In this document: one piece after another, positions 1 to 7,950 of the stretch
How the letters are laid out: every line of letters begins with the position of its first letter
Position numbering within the stretch: position 1 is the stretch's first letter
NCBI GenBank assembly: GCA_910588455.1
Contig: CAJUPG010000045.1
Location: 1-17,521 of the forward strand
Source: an uncultured Oscillospiraceae bacterium
GTDB lineage: Bacteria > Bacillota > Clostridia > Oscillospirales > Oscillospiraceae
Direction: 5' to 3'
DNA: 17,521 nucleotides
Translations under genes and position numbers: made by a program
The notes under the pieces: model-generated
Databases searched by the model: none
Told to the model about the DNA's origin: nothing
What the model saw: only the letters and a program-made list of their open reading frames with translations

Positions 1-511
1 CGGCAAAGACCACGTAGGTGCTGGCCTCGCCGCCGTTGGTGATGAAGATTTTCTCCCCGTTCAGGAGGTAGTGGTCCCCCATGTCCTCGGCGGTGGTCTC
101 GGTGCCGCCTGCGTCGGAGCCCGCGTTGGGCTCGGTGAGGCCGAAGGCCCCCAGCTTTTTCCCGGAGCACAGGTCGGGCAGGTATTTCATCTTCTGCTCT
201 TCGGTGCCGAAGGCGTAGATGGGGTAGGTGCCCAGGGAGGTGTGGGCGGACAGAATCACGCCCGCGCCGCCGTCTACCCGGGCCAGCTCTTCCACGGCAA
301 TGGCATAGCTCAGGGCGTCCGCGCCGGCGCCGCCATATTTCGTTTCATAAGGGAGGCCCATCAGGCCCAGCTCGCCCATTTTCTGGACCGCCTCGGTGGG
401 GAACTGATTGTTTTTGTCCAGCATAAAGGCAATGGGTTTTATTTCTGCTTCCGCGAATGCCCGGACCTTGGCCCGGAGCTCTTCGTGGGCCTGTGTGGTT
501 TGATACAGCAT
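1..511 (-). CDS. Acyl-CoA dehydrogenase, N-terminal part (cut by window edge)
   Basis: Flavoprotein that oxidises an acyl-CoA at the alpha-beta bond; in a butyrate-forming clostridium it could be a short-chain (butyryl-CoA) enzyme, but the substrate cannot be read from this part. The first 170 residues are visible. They include the conserved flavin/substrate segment GAFGLTEPNAGSDA at about residues 121-134 and a following KIFITNGG strand, both typical of the family. The catalytic glutamate lies in the missing C-terminal part. The ATG at 509-511 is chosen because AAGGAGG (521-527) sits 9 bases upstream. The gene diverges from trmO, with a 173-base shared control region. The family call is strong; the exact substrate is inference. 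Confidence 0.93.
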   Translation of the reverse strand, partial: MLYQTTQAHEELRAKVRAFAEAEIKPIAFMLDKNNQFPTEAVQKMGELGLMGLPYETKYGGAGADALSYAIAVEELARVDGGAGVILSAHTSLGTYPIYAFGTEEQKMKYLPDLCSGKKLGAFGLTEPNAGSDAGGTETTAEDMGDHYLLNGEKIFITNGGEASTYVVFA

Positions 512-546
512 ATAGGGGTTCCTCCTTTTTTTAATATCACAAATCT

Positions 547-574
547 ATGATATAGTATCTGACATTTTTGTCAA
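547..574 (-). promoter_or_regulatory. Sigma-A promoter of the acyl-CoA dehydrogenase gene, with inverted repeat
   Basis: On the minus strand TTGACA (569-574) is followed after 16 bases by TATCAT (547-552), about 35 bases before the start codon. The -35 box is part of a perfect inverted repeat, TGACA-N4-TGTCA (560-573), which could be a repressor site. The regulator is not known. Confidence 0.6.
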
Positions 575-627
575 TGAATTCTTAGGTGATTTTAAAAATT
601 TGGCTGTTTTGACTAAACAAGAATGAC

Positions 628-655
628 TTGCATTATGGCAGAAAGCCTTTATAAT
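628..655 (+). promoter_or_regulatory. Probable promoter of trmO
   Basis: TTGCAT (628-633), a 16-base spacer and a perfect TATAAT (650-655) lie 29 bases before the trmO ATG. The ribosome site GGAGGGG (673-679) follows. Confidence 0.6.
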
Positions 656-684
656 GAAGTTATCTGTGGTTTGGAGGGGTATTT

Positions 685-1380
685 ATGAAGCCAATCGCCC
701 ATATTCAGACAGAATTTCCTGCCAAATTCGGGATTCCCCGCCAGAGCGGCCTGGTGCCCCAGCTGGAGGCAAGAATTATTTTTCTGCCGGAGTACCGCAG
801 CCCAGATGCCCTGCGGGGCCTGGAGGGCTTTTCCCACCTGTGGCTGATCTGGGAGTTTTCTGAGGCGAAGGGGAAGGATTGGTCCCCCACGGTCCGGCCT
901 CCCCGGCTGGGAGGCAACCGGCGGCTGGGGGTGTTCGCCACGCGGTCTCCCTTCCGGCCCAATCCCATTGGCCTGTCCTGCGTGGAACTGGGAGAAATTG
1001 TCCAGGACCCGGCTCTGGGGCCGGTGGTTACCGTCCGGGGCGCGGACCTGATGGACGGCACCCCCATTTTTGACATCAAGCCCTACCTGCCCTATGCGGA
1101 CTGCCGCCCGGAGGCTGTGGGGGGCTTTGCCGCCGTCCCGGCGGGGGCGGCCCTGACGGTGGAGATTCCCTCCCCCTGGCGGGAGAAAATCCCCCCAGAG
1201 CGGCTGTGCGCGCTGGAGGGAGTGCTGGCCCAGGACCCGCGGCCCTCCTACCAGGCGGACCCGGAGCGGGTGTATGGGATGGCCTTCGCGGGGCTGGAAA
1301 TCCGCTTCCAGGTGGATGGGGATGTGCTGCGCGTGTGCGGCGTCGCCATTGACAGAAAAATAAAAGAAGGGTATACTTAA
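685..1380 (+). CDS. trmO: tRNA (N6-threonylcarbamoyladenosine-37-N6)-methyltransferase TrmO
   Basis: SAM-dependent enzyme that methylates t6A at position 37 of tRNA-Thr to m6t6A, tuning decoding of ACY codons. The 231 residues match the usual length (E. coli about 235). Family signatures are clear: RSPFRPNPIGLS in the first half and DLMDGTPIFDIKPYLPYAD in the middle, together with the N-terminal PIAHIQTEF strand of the TsaA-like beta-barrel. GGAGGGG ends 5 bases before the ATG, which decides the start; an overlapping open frame starting at 654 is a shadow. The last codons are AT-rich and hold a promoter for the following dnd genes (1349-1377). TrmO is a housekeeping gene and is not known to be part of Dnd systems, so the adjacency is probably positional. 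Confidence 0.95.
   Translation: MKPIAHIQTEFPAKFGIPRQSGLVPQLEARIIFLPEYRSPDALRGLEGFSHLWLIWEFSEAKGKDWSPTVRPPRLGGNRRLGVFATRSPFRPNPIGLSCVELGEIVQDPALGPVVTVRGADLMDGTPIFDIKPYLPYADCRPEAVGGFAAVPAGAALTVEIPSPWREKIPPERLCALEGVLAQDPRPSYQADPERVYGMAFAGLEIRFQVDGDVLRVCGVAIDRKIKEGYT
1349..1377 (+). promoter_or_regulatory. Strong promoter for the dnd operon, inside the 3' end of trmO
   Basis: TTGACA (1349-1354), a 17-base spacer and TATACT (1372-1377) give an 11 of 12 match to the sigma-A consensus. The -10 box ends just before the trmO stop codon, so transcription would start near 1384 and leave a leader of about 40 bases before dndC. A short TTCAA/TTGAA inverted repeat (1383-1387 and 1400-1404) lies right at the predicted start site. 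Confidence 0.7.
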
Positions 1381-1424
1381 AGTTCAAGCTGTAGAGAAAT
1401 TGAAGAAAACAGGCGGTTATTGGT

Positions 1425-2912
1425 ATGGGGCAAATCACAAAAGAAATGATTGACGGTCTGCTGCGGACCATTCAAAATTTATATCTCTCGGACAAAATCC
1501 CCTGGATGATCGGCTATTCGGGGGGGAAGGACAGCACGGCTGCGGTGGAGCTGGTCTGGATGGCGATTGCGGGACTGCCTCTGGAGCAGCGGCGCAAGCC
1601 GGTGCACATCATGAACACGGACACGCTGGTGGAATCGCCGGTCATGTCCAAGTGGGTGGAGCGCTCCATGGAGACGATGCGGGCGGCGGCGGCGGAGCAG
1701 CAGCTGCCCTTTTGTCCAGTCATCCTGCGGCCGGACTATAACGACACGTTTTGGGTCAATCTGATCGGCCGGGGCTACCCGTTTCCCAGGCGGAAATTCC
1801 GCTGGTGTACCGACCGGCTGAAAATCCAGCCGGTGAACCGCTTTATCAAAGAAAAAATCGCCGAGCACGGCGAAATCATCCTTGTGCTGGGCACCCGGAA
1901 GCAGGAGAGCGCCCGCCGGGCCCGCACCATGGCCTCGCTGGAGAAAAAGCGGGTGCGGGAGCTGCTCAGCCCCAACCCCACCATGGCCAATGAGCTGGTA
2001 TTTTCCCCCATGGAGTCCTGGTCCGACGACGACGTCTGGACCTTCCTGCTGCAATACCGAAACCCCTGGGGCTACTCCAACACGGATTTGCTGACCCTGT
2101 ACCGGGGGGCGACGGCGGACAATGAATGTCCCCTGATGGTGGAGAAGGATCTGCCCTCCTGCGGAAAGAGCCGGTTTGGCTGCTGGGTGTGTACCATGGT
2201 GGAAAAGGACAAGTCCATGGAGGCCATGATTACCAACGATGAGGAGAAGGAGTGGATGACCCCTCTGCTGGAGTTCCGGAACGAGTTTGGCAGTGAGGAG
2301 GGGGACCGGGAGCGGCGCAGCTTTCGCCGGATGCACGGCAATTTGCAGGGGAGCTATGGCCGGCTCTTTCACGGCCCCTATAAGAAGGAGGTCCGGGAGG
2401 GGTGGCTCAGGAAGCTTTTGCAGATGCAGAGGGACATCAACGAAACCGGGCCGGAGGAATTCCGGAATCTGGAGCTGATCCGGGTTCCGGAGCTCCAGGC
2501 CATCCGGCGAATCTGGGTGTTGAAGAAGCATGAATTTGACGACGCGCTGCCCCGGATCTATCAGGAGGTATTCGGCATACCCTTTTCCGACCCGGAATGG
2601 ATTCAACAGGAGAATTTCGGCGGGGAGGAATGGGAGATTCTGCGCAGTATGTGCCAGGAGCTCTGCGGCGGGGAGGAGCTGGCCTTTGAGATGATGTACA
2701 GCCTGGTGGATGTGGAGAACCGTGCCTCCGGGCTGAAGCAGCGCAAGGGGGTCCTGGAGGCCCTGGAAAGGGTGATCCGCAGCACCTTTTACCGGAATGA
2801 GGAGGATGCCACGGCGTATTACTCCGGCAAGATGGGCCGCAAAAAGGAGCTGGGGGGCCAATACGACGAAAAATTCCTGGATTATGAATTGGAAGAGGCA
2901 AGCGAAGCATGA
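1425..2912 (+). CDS. dndC: DNA phosphorothioation protein DndC (PAPS-reductase-like, Fe-S)
   Basis: DndC is an ATP-pyrophosphatase family protein that, with DndD and DndE, replaces a non-bridging phosphate oxygen in DNA by sulfur. The nucleotide-binding P-loop SGGKDST is at residues 32-38, right after the family-typical ending LYLSDKIPWMIGY. Four cysteines at 235, 246, 253 and 256 (pattern C-x10-C-x6-C-x2-C) fit the [4Fe-4S] cluster site, and KFRWCTDRLK is a further conserved segment. At 495 residues the length is normal. The ribosome site before ATG 1425 is weak (AGGCGG, 1411-1416), but the N-terminus aligns with the family in my recollection. The stop overlaps the dndD start by 4 bases (ATGA). 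Same-strand trmO ends 44 bases upstream, but dndC has its own promoter. Confidence 0.95.
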   Translation: MGQITKEMIDGLLRTIQNLYLSDKIPWMIGYSGGKDSTAAVELVWMAIAGLPLEQRRKPVHIMNTDTLVESPVMSKWVERSMETMRAAAAEQQLPFCPVILRPDYNDTFWVNLIGRGYPFPRRKFRWCTDRLKIQPVNRFIKEKIAEHGEIILVLGTRKQESARRARTMASLEKKRVRELLSPNPTMANELVFSPMESWSDDDVWTFLLQYRNPWGYSNTDLLTLYRGATADNECPLMVEKDLPSCGKSRFGCWVCTMVEKDKSMEAMITNDEEKEWMTPLLEFRNEFGSEEGDRERRSFRRMHGNLQGSYGRLFHGPYKKEVREGWLRKLLQMQRDINETGPEEFRNLELIRVPELQAIRRIWVLKKHEFDDALPRIYQEVFGIPFSDPEWIQQENFGGEEWEILRSMCQELCGGEELAFEMMYSLVDVENRASGLKQRKGVLEALERVIRSTFYRNEEDATAYYSGKMGRKKELGGQYDEKFLDYELEEASEA

Positions 2913-4846
2913 TTATTAAGCGATTGACGATGTATAATTTTGGCGTCTACGCAGGCGTGCAGACCTTCGCGTTTACCAATGCCCGTCCGATTGTGCTGAT
3001 CAGCGGGATGAACGGACGGGGCAAGACGACCTTTCTGGAGGCCATTTTATTGGCTCTGTATGGCTCCAACTCCATCGCCTACAAGGAGAACCCGGCCCAC
3101 GGCTCCTATGGGCAGTATCTGCGCTCCCGGATCAGCCGCCAGGCCGGGGAGCAGGAGAGCTTTGTGGAGCTGGAATTTGATATGTCCCCCGGGCAGCCGG
3201 ATACCTATGTTGTGCGCCGGGCGTGGAACGGCCAGGGCAGACGGACGGCGGAGACCGTCACCGTGGAGGAAAACGGACTGGACAGCCCCTTTTTGACGCA
3301 AAACTGGACGATGTTCATTGAAAGCCTGCTGCCAAGCGCCCTGTCCAGCTTCTATTTTTTCGACGGGGAAAAAATCGCGGAGCTGGCTCTGGACAATAAA
3401 AACACGCAGATGAAGGATGCGATCCGCTCCATGCTGGGCATCCAGGTGCTGGACCGGCTGAAAAAAGATCTGGACCTGAGCCTGCGGCACACCCGGGAGC
3501 GGGCCGGGGAGAAGGACAGCGGGATAGGTGTGCAGGCGCTCCGGCGGGAGAAGGAGTCCCGTGAGGTACGGCTGGAGGAGCTGAACCAGAGGATTGAGGC
3601 GCAAAACGAAAAAATCTGGCAGCAGCGGGAAACAGTTTCCGCCTGCCGCCGTCAGTATGAGCAAAAAGGGGGAGACGCGGCCCAGCAGCAACAGATCCTC
3701 CTGCAGCGCCAGGCGGACCTGCGGGCGGAGGGGAAGCAGACCGGCGAGGCTCTGCTGGACCTGGCAGCGGGAGCGCTGCCCCTGGTACTGGTGGAGGACC
3801 TGCTTCAGGATGTCCGGCGGCAGGCGGAGGAGGAGCACAGCAGCCAGGTTATGGGACAGGCGCTGGACAGAATGGAGGCGCTTCTGGACGGCTACGCCGG
3901 GGACCGGGCGGCGGCCGGACAATTTGTGGAGTATGTCAAGGGGTGCTTTCCCGGCCGGGAGGAGGAGGCCCTGTACGGCCTTTCCTCCCACGGACTGGTG
4001 CAGATTCAGTCGCTGCTGGAAAAGCGGCTGAACCAGAGCCGGACGGAGGTCCAGGCGCAGCTGAAGCGGAAAAAAGAGCTGGAGGAGCAGCTGGACGAGA
4101 CGGAACGCTACCTCTCTCTGGATACGAATGAGAAGGAGCTGAATAGCCTGTATGCTGAAATCAAGGAGCAGGAAGGGCTTCTGCTCCGGCTTGAGGTGGA
4201 GCTGAACGCGCTGCAGCAGGAGAAGAGCGCCGTCTACAAGGAGGCGGCGGCCGCAGCAAGGGAGTGGAACCGGGCGGTGGAGGCGTACCTTCAGGAAGCG
4301 GAGCTCCGGGACGAGGCGGACCGGATGGAGAAATATACAGCGCTGTCGATCCGTCTGGTAGAGGAGTACATGACCCGGCTTCAGCGGCGGAAAACCGGCG
4401 TTCTGGGGGAGACCATCACCCAATGCTACCGCAAGCTGGCCAACAAGAAGGACATGATCCACAAAATTGAGATGGACGCGGAGACGCTGGACCTGCGGTA
4501 TCTGGACGCGGCCGGGGGACTGGTGGCGAAGGACTCCCTGTCCGCCGGGGAAAAGCAGCTGATGGTGATTGCCATTTTATGGGCGCTGGCCATCTGTTCC
4601 CGGAAAAAGCTGCCGGTCATCATCGACACCCCGCTGGCCCGCATGGACTCCATGCACCGCACGGCCCTGGTGACCACCTATTTCCCCCAGGCCAGCGGCC
4701 AAACCATCATTTTATCCACCGACTCGGAGATCAACCGGTCCTACTATGCACTGATGCAGGAGTATGTGGGGGATGAATTTACCCTGGTGTTTGACGAACA
4801 GACCCAGAGCACCACAATTTCGAAAGGATATTTTCAAACGCCATGA
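2909..4846 (+). CDS. dndD: DNA sulfur modification ATPase DndD (SMC-like)
   Basis: ATPase thought to open or nick DNA structure so that sulfur can be inserted; partner of DndC and DndE. The 645-residue protein has the SMC/Rad50 layout. The Walker A motif GMNGRGKTT is at 33-41. A long central region rich in Glu, Gln, Arg and Lys (about 200-470) is predicted coiled coil. The ABC signature-like SAGEKQ is at 545-550, and the Walker B strand LPVIIDTPLARMDS surrounds Asp573. No CxxC zinc hook is seen in the middle, unlike Rad50. It overlaps dndC upstream and dndE downstream by 4 bases each, so translation is probably coupled. The family is clear from order and motifs together; on motifs alone another SMC-like ATPase could not be excluded. 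Confidence 0.93.
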   Translation: MIIKRLTMYNFGVYAGVQTFAFTNARPIVLISGMNGRGKTTFLEAILLALYGSNSIAYKENPAHGSYGQYLRSRISRQAGEQESFVELEFDMSPGQPDTYVVRRAWNGQGRRTAETVTVEENGLDSPFLTQNWTMFIESLLPSALSSFYFFDGEKIAELALDNKNTQMKDAIRSMLGIQVLDRLKKDLDLSLRHTRERAGEKDSGIGVQALRREKESREVRLEELNQRIEAQNEKIWQQRETVSACRRQYEQKGGDAAQQQQILLQRQADLRAEGKQTGEALLDLAAGALPLVLVEDLLQDVRRQAEEEHSSQVMGQALDRMEALLDGYAGDRAAAGQFVEYVKGCFPGREEEALYGLSSHGLVQIQSLLEKRLNQSRTEVQAQLKRKKELEEQLDETERYLSLDTNEKELNSLYAEIKEQEGLLLRLEVELNALQQEKSAVYKEAAAAAREWNRAVEAYLQEAELRDEADRMEKYTALSIRLVEEYMTRLQRRKTGVLGETITQCYRKLANKKDMIHKIEMDAETLDLRYLDAAGGLVAKDSLSAGEKQLMVIAILWALAICSRKKLPVIIDTPLARMDSMHRTALVTTYFPQASGQTIILSTDSEINRSYYALMQEYVGDEFTLVFDEQTQSTTISKGYFQTP

Positions 4847-5223
4847 TTGTAAAACAAGTCCGCCTGTCTCAGCAGGCGAAGGACCAGCTTTCCCGGCTGA
4901 AGGGGAAAACCGGGATCAAAAACTGGAATATTCTGTGCCGCTGGGCCCTGGCCTACTCCCTGGCGGAAAACACCGTCCCGGCGGACATTCCCCTGCCGGC
5001 AGACAGCAACCTGGAGATGTCCTGGGTCACCTTTGGCGGGGATTTCTATGAGGTGTATGAGGCCCTGGTCCGGGCCTGGTGCCTCCGGATGGAACTGCCG
5101 GCGGACGATCCGGCCGTGGCCAAATATTTCCGCTTGAATCTGGAACGGGGGATTGCCCACCTGTGCGGCACGGGGCTGATCCGGAGCCTGGACGACCTTT
5201 TGGAATTGGCGGTGAAGCAGTGA
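4843..5223 (+). CDS. dndE: DNA phosphorothioation protein DndE
   Basis: Small DNA-binding partner of the DndCDE modification complex. At 126 residues it has the family's size (about 115-130). It opens with the typical basic N-terminus VRLSQQAKDQLSRLKGKTGI followed by a helix with NWNILCRWAL, then the conserved FGGDFYEVYEALVR region and a C-terminal RGIAHLCGTG helix. These read as a compact helical protein with no signal peptide. Starts in the ATGA overlap with dndD and ends in a GTGA overlap with dndA, so it has no separate ribosome site of note. The identification is strong given its place between dndD and a desulfurase. Confidence 0.92.
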   Translation: MIVKQVRLSQQAKDQLSRLKGKTGIKNWNILCRWALAYSLAENTVPADIPLPADSNLEMSWVTFGGDFYEVYEALVRAWCLRMELPADDPAVAKYFRLNLERGIAHLCGTGLIRSLDDLLELAVKQ

Positions 5224-6371
5224 GCATTTATCTGGACTACAACGCCTCCGCCCCTCTGGACCCCCGGGTGCTGGAGGAGATGGTGGAGATCTACCGCAAT
5301 TTTGCGGGGAATGCGGACAGCCGCACCCATCTGTACGGCGAGCGGGCCCGCTCTGTGGTGGAGGAGGCCAGAAAGCAGGCCGCCGCCCTGCTGGGGACCG
5401 CCCCCGAAGAGGTGTTTTTCACCAGCGGCTCTACCGAGAGCGACAACATCGCCATTCAGGGCCTGGAGGCCTATGGCCGGGAGCAGGGAAAAAACCATAT
5501 TGTTACCACCTCCATCGAGCACAAGGCCATTTTAGAGACGGTGAAGGCCATGGAGGCCCGGGGATTTTCCATCGACGTGGTGGACCCGGACCGGTCGGGC
5601 CGGGTGGACGCGGACAGGCTTCTGGAACGGGTGGGAGAGCAGACCCTGCTGGTGAGCGTGATGCACGTCAACAATGAGACCGGCGTGATCCAGCCGGTCC
5701 GGGAGCTGGGGGAGGAGCTGGTCAGGAGAGGGATTTTCTTCCATGTGGACGCCACCCAGAGCTGCGGCAAGCTGGTGGAGGAGCTGCGGGCCCTTCCGTA
5801 TCATATGCTCTCCTTCAGCGCCCACAAGCTGAGAGGCCCCCAGGGGATCGGGGGGCTGGTGCTGCGGAAAACCGCCGGCCACCGGCCGCCGGTGCGGGCC
5901 ATCCTGTATGGGGGACAGCAGGAGCGGGGCCTCCGGCCGGGAACGGTGCCGGTGGCTCTGGCGGGTGGCTGCGGCAGGGCCTGTGAGCTCGCCCGGCTGG
6001 AGTACCGGGAAAATGAGGCGAAAACCAGGGCCGTCAAGGAGGCGCTGCTGGCGCTGCTGGAGGAATCTGGGGTAACGTACTCCCTGAACGGGGACCAGAG
6101 GTACTGCGTGAGCAATACGCTGAACCTCTGCCTCCACGGGGTCTCGTCAGAGGCGCTGATGATCGCCGCCCGGCAGAATTGCAGTGTGTCCAATGGGTCC
6201 GCCTGCACCTCAAAAAGCTACGCGCCCAGTTATGTGCTCACCGCAATGGGAATCCCGGTGGAGCAGATTGAGCAGTCCATCCGGGTGAGCTGGGGACCGG
6301 ACACGGACCTGGCGGAATTTGCCCGGGAGTTTTCCGCTCTTCTGGCCATTGCCAAGGGGCTTTCCCTGTAA
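5220..6371 (+). CDS. dndA: Cysteine desulfurase DndA (IscS/NifS-like)
   Basis: PLP enzyme that takes sulfur from cysteine and passes it on for DndC Fe-S assembly and DNA sulfur modification. The protein is 383 residues, the family norm. Visible motifs are the N-terminal IYLDYNASAPLDPRV, FTSGSTESDNIA, VMHVNNETG, the PLP lysine K203 in FSAHKLRGPQGIGG, and the catalytic cysteine C329 in GSACTSKSY. The start is GTG at 5220, in a GTGA overlap with the dndE stop; the frame is open further upstream, but the family N-terminus begins here and no ATG fits. It is last in the operon and followed by a strong terminator. It could in principle also serve general Fe-S assembly; the operon position argues for a dedicated Dnd role. 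Confidence 0.92.
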   Translation: MSIYLDYNASAPLDPRVLEEMVEIYRNFAGNADSRTHLYGERARSVVEEARKQAAALLGTAPEEVFFTSGSTESDNIAIQGLEAYGREQGKNHIVTTSIEHKAILETVKAMEARGFSIDVVDPDRSGRVDADRLLERVGEQTLLVSVMHVNNETGVIQPVRELGEELVRRGIFFHVDATQSCGKLVEELRALPYHMLSFSAHKLRGPQGIGGLVLRKTAGHRPPVRAILYGGQQERGLRPGTVPVALAGGCGRACELARLEYRENEAKTRAVKEALLALLEESGVTYSLNGDQRYCVSNTLNLCLHGVSSEALMIAARQNCSVSNGSACTSKSYAPSYVLTAMGIPVEQIEQSIRVSWGPDTDLAEFAREFSALLAIAKGLSL

Positions 6372-6414
6372 AAAAGGGCTTGCCGCCTGCGGAAAGCAGG
6401 CGGCAAGCCCTTTT
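6372..6414. terminator. Bidirectional terminator between dndA and pyruvate kinase
   Basis: A perfect inverted repeat of 19 bases per arm (6372-6390 and 6396-6414, with GC core GGGCTTGCCGCCTGC) surrounds a 5-base loop. It ends in TTTT on the plus strand and, with the adjoining bases, six T on the minus strand. It starts right after the dndA stop and lies 19 bases beyond the end of the convergent pyruvate kinase gene, so it can serve both. Confidence 0.95.
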
Positions 6415-6432
6415 CAGGCGCCGGATTCTGTT

Positions 6433-7866
6433 TTACATAGTTTCTTCGTCAATCACCTGGGCCTTGATGAGATTGGTGGAGCCGCTGCGGCCCAGAGGCA
6501 CACCGGCGGTAATGACCACGATATCCCCGTTTTCCACCAGCTTCTCCTTCAGCGCGCACTCGGCGGACAGGGAGAAGATCCGGTCGGTGGAGTTCACTTC
6601 GCCGGTAAGGAAGGGGTATACGCCCCAGCAGATGGCCAGCTGCCGGCGCACCTGCTCGGTCATGGTCAAAGCGGCGATGGGGCAGGCGGGCCGGAACCGG
6701 GCGATCATACGGGCGGAGCGGCCGGAGGCCGTGGTGTTCAGAATGGCCTTGGCATCCAGGTCCTTGGCCGTCAGACAGCAGGTGTGGGTCACCGCGTCGT
6801 TGATGTTGTTGGCGGGGAGGACCCGCTGCTTCTGGAACTGCCGCCAGTAGTCGATGGAGGACTCGGCCTCCTCCACGATTTTGCTCATGGCGCTCAGGGC
6901 GTTCATAGGGTACTTGCCCCCGGCGGTCTCGCCGGAGAGCATCACGCAGCTGGTGCCGTCAAAGACGGCGTTGGCCACGTCGGACACCTCCGCCCGGGTG
7001 GGGCGGGGGTTGCGGATCATGGAGTCCAGCATCTGGGTGGCGGTGATAACCGGCTTACCCGCCTGCAAGCCCTTGCGGATCATCTGCTTTTGCAGGATGG
7101 GTACCTTGGCGGCGGGAATTTCCACGCCCAGGTCCCCCCGGGCCACCATGATGCCGTCGGCGGCCTCCAGAATGGCGTCGATGTTGTCCACGCCCTCCTG
7201 GTTTTCAATCTTCGCAATGATCTTGACAGTGTGGCCCCCGTGCAGGTCCAGCTCCTGGCGTACTGCCAGCACGTCGCTGGCCTGCCGCACGAAGGAGGCG
7301 GCAATAAAATCGAAGTCCTGCTCCACGGCGAACTGGATGTCGGAGCGGTCCTTGTCGGTGAGGGCAGGCAGGCTGATGTGGACGCCGGGGATGTTGATGC
7401 TCTTGTTGGCGGACAGCTGGCCGCCGTTTTCCACGGTGCAGTGAATGCTGCCCTCCTGAATTTCGTCCACCCGCAGGGCCACCAGGCCGTCGTCAATGAG
7501 AATTTCCTGGCCGGGGGCCACCTCCTGGTAGAGATTAGGGTATGTAATGGACACCTGCCCCTGATTGCCGGGGGCGTCGGTGGTCGCCAGGGTGAACTTG
7601 TCCCCCTGGTTGAGCTGAATGGTCTTGGTCTCGAAGGATTTGATCCGGATTTCGGGCCCCTTGGTGTCCAGAATGGTGGCCACCGGACGGCTCATGCTGT
7701 CCCGTACGGTTTTCAGGCGGTTCAGCGTAGCCAGATGGGACTCGTGGGTGCCGTGGGAAAAATTGAACCGGGCCGCGTCCATACCGCCGCGGATCAGCTT
7801 GCGGATGCTCTCCTCATCGTCCACCGCGGGACCCAATGTACAGATAATCTTTGTTTTTCTCAGCAT
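6433..7866 (-). CDS. pyk: Pyruvate kinase
   Basis: Final glycolytic enzyme: phosphoenolpyruvate plus ADP gives pyruvate plus ATP, in the cytoplasm. At 477 residues it is the short form, without the extra C-terminal PEP-utiliser-like domain seen in Bacillus. Conserved segments in order: KTKIICTLGPA at the N-terminus, FNFSHGTH, LDTKGPEIR, the lysine-bearing IIAKIENQEGV, MVARGDLGVE, and the family signature ITATQMLDSM followed by PTRAEVSDVANAVFDGTS and MLSGETAGGKYP. The start at 7864-7866 is chosen over an in-frame upstream ATG at 7905, because AGGAGG (7878-7883) sits between them and the family begins with this methionine. It ends at the shared terminator. The thioesterase gene lies 84 bases upstream on the same strand. 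Confidence 0.97.
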   Translation of the reverse strand: MLRKTKIICTLGPAVDDEESIRKLIRGGMDAARFNFSHGTHESHLATLNRLKTVRDSMSRPVATILDTKGPEIRIKSFETKTIQLNQGDKFTLATTDAPGNQGQVSITYPNLYQEVAPGQEILIDDGLVALRVDEIQEGSIHCTVENGGQLSANKSINIPGVHISLPALTDKDRSDIQFAVEQDFDFIAASFVRQASDVLAVRQELDLHGGHTVKIIAKIENQEGVDNIDAILEAADGIMVARGDLGVEIPAAKVPILQKQMIRKGLQAGKPVITATQMLDSMIRNPRPTRAEVSDVANAVFDGTSCVMLSGETAGGKYPMNALSAMSKIVEEAESSIDYWRQFQKQRVLPANNINDAVTHTCCLTAKDLDAKAILNTTASGRSARMIARFRPACPIAALTMTEQVRRQLAICWGVYPFLTGEVNSTDRIFSLSAECALKEKLVENGDIVVITAGVPLGRSGSTNLIKAQVIDEETM

Positions 7867-7893
7867 AGTTGTCAATACCTCCTGTTCGCTTTT

Positions 7894-7922
7894 ATCATAC
7901 CGCAAAAATATTCAGCGCGTAA
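7894..7922 (-). promoter_or_regulatory. Possible weak promoter of pyk
   Basis: On the minus strand TATGAT (7894-7899) lies 17 bases after TTACGC (7917-7922). The -10 box is good and the -35 box poor, so pyk may also be transcribed from the thioesterase promoter. Confidence 0.3.
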
Positions 7923-7950
7923 GCTTAGAAATCACCGAAAATACGGAGAA

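Noticed and set aside
512..684. Rex-type redox operator upstream of the acyl-CoA dehydrogenase gene
   Set aside because: No TTGT...ACAA palindrome of the Rex type could be read in this region.
1479..2861. Long minus-strand open frame opposite dndC (460 codons)
   Set aside because: It is rich in Leu, Pro, His and Gln, has no family resemblance, and mirrors the codon structure of dndC; a shadow in GC-rich DNA.
3047..4462. Long minus-strand open frame opposite dndD (471 codons)
   Set aside because: Low-complexity Leu/Gln composition and full overlap with a well-supported gene.
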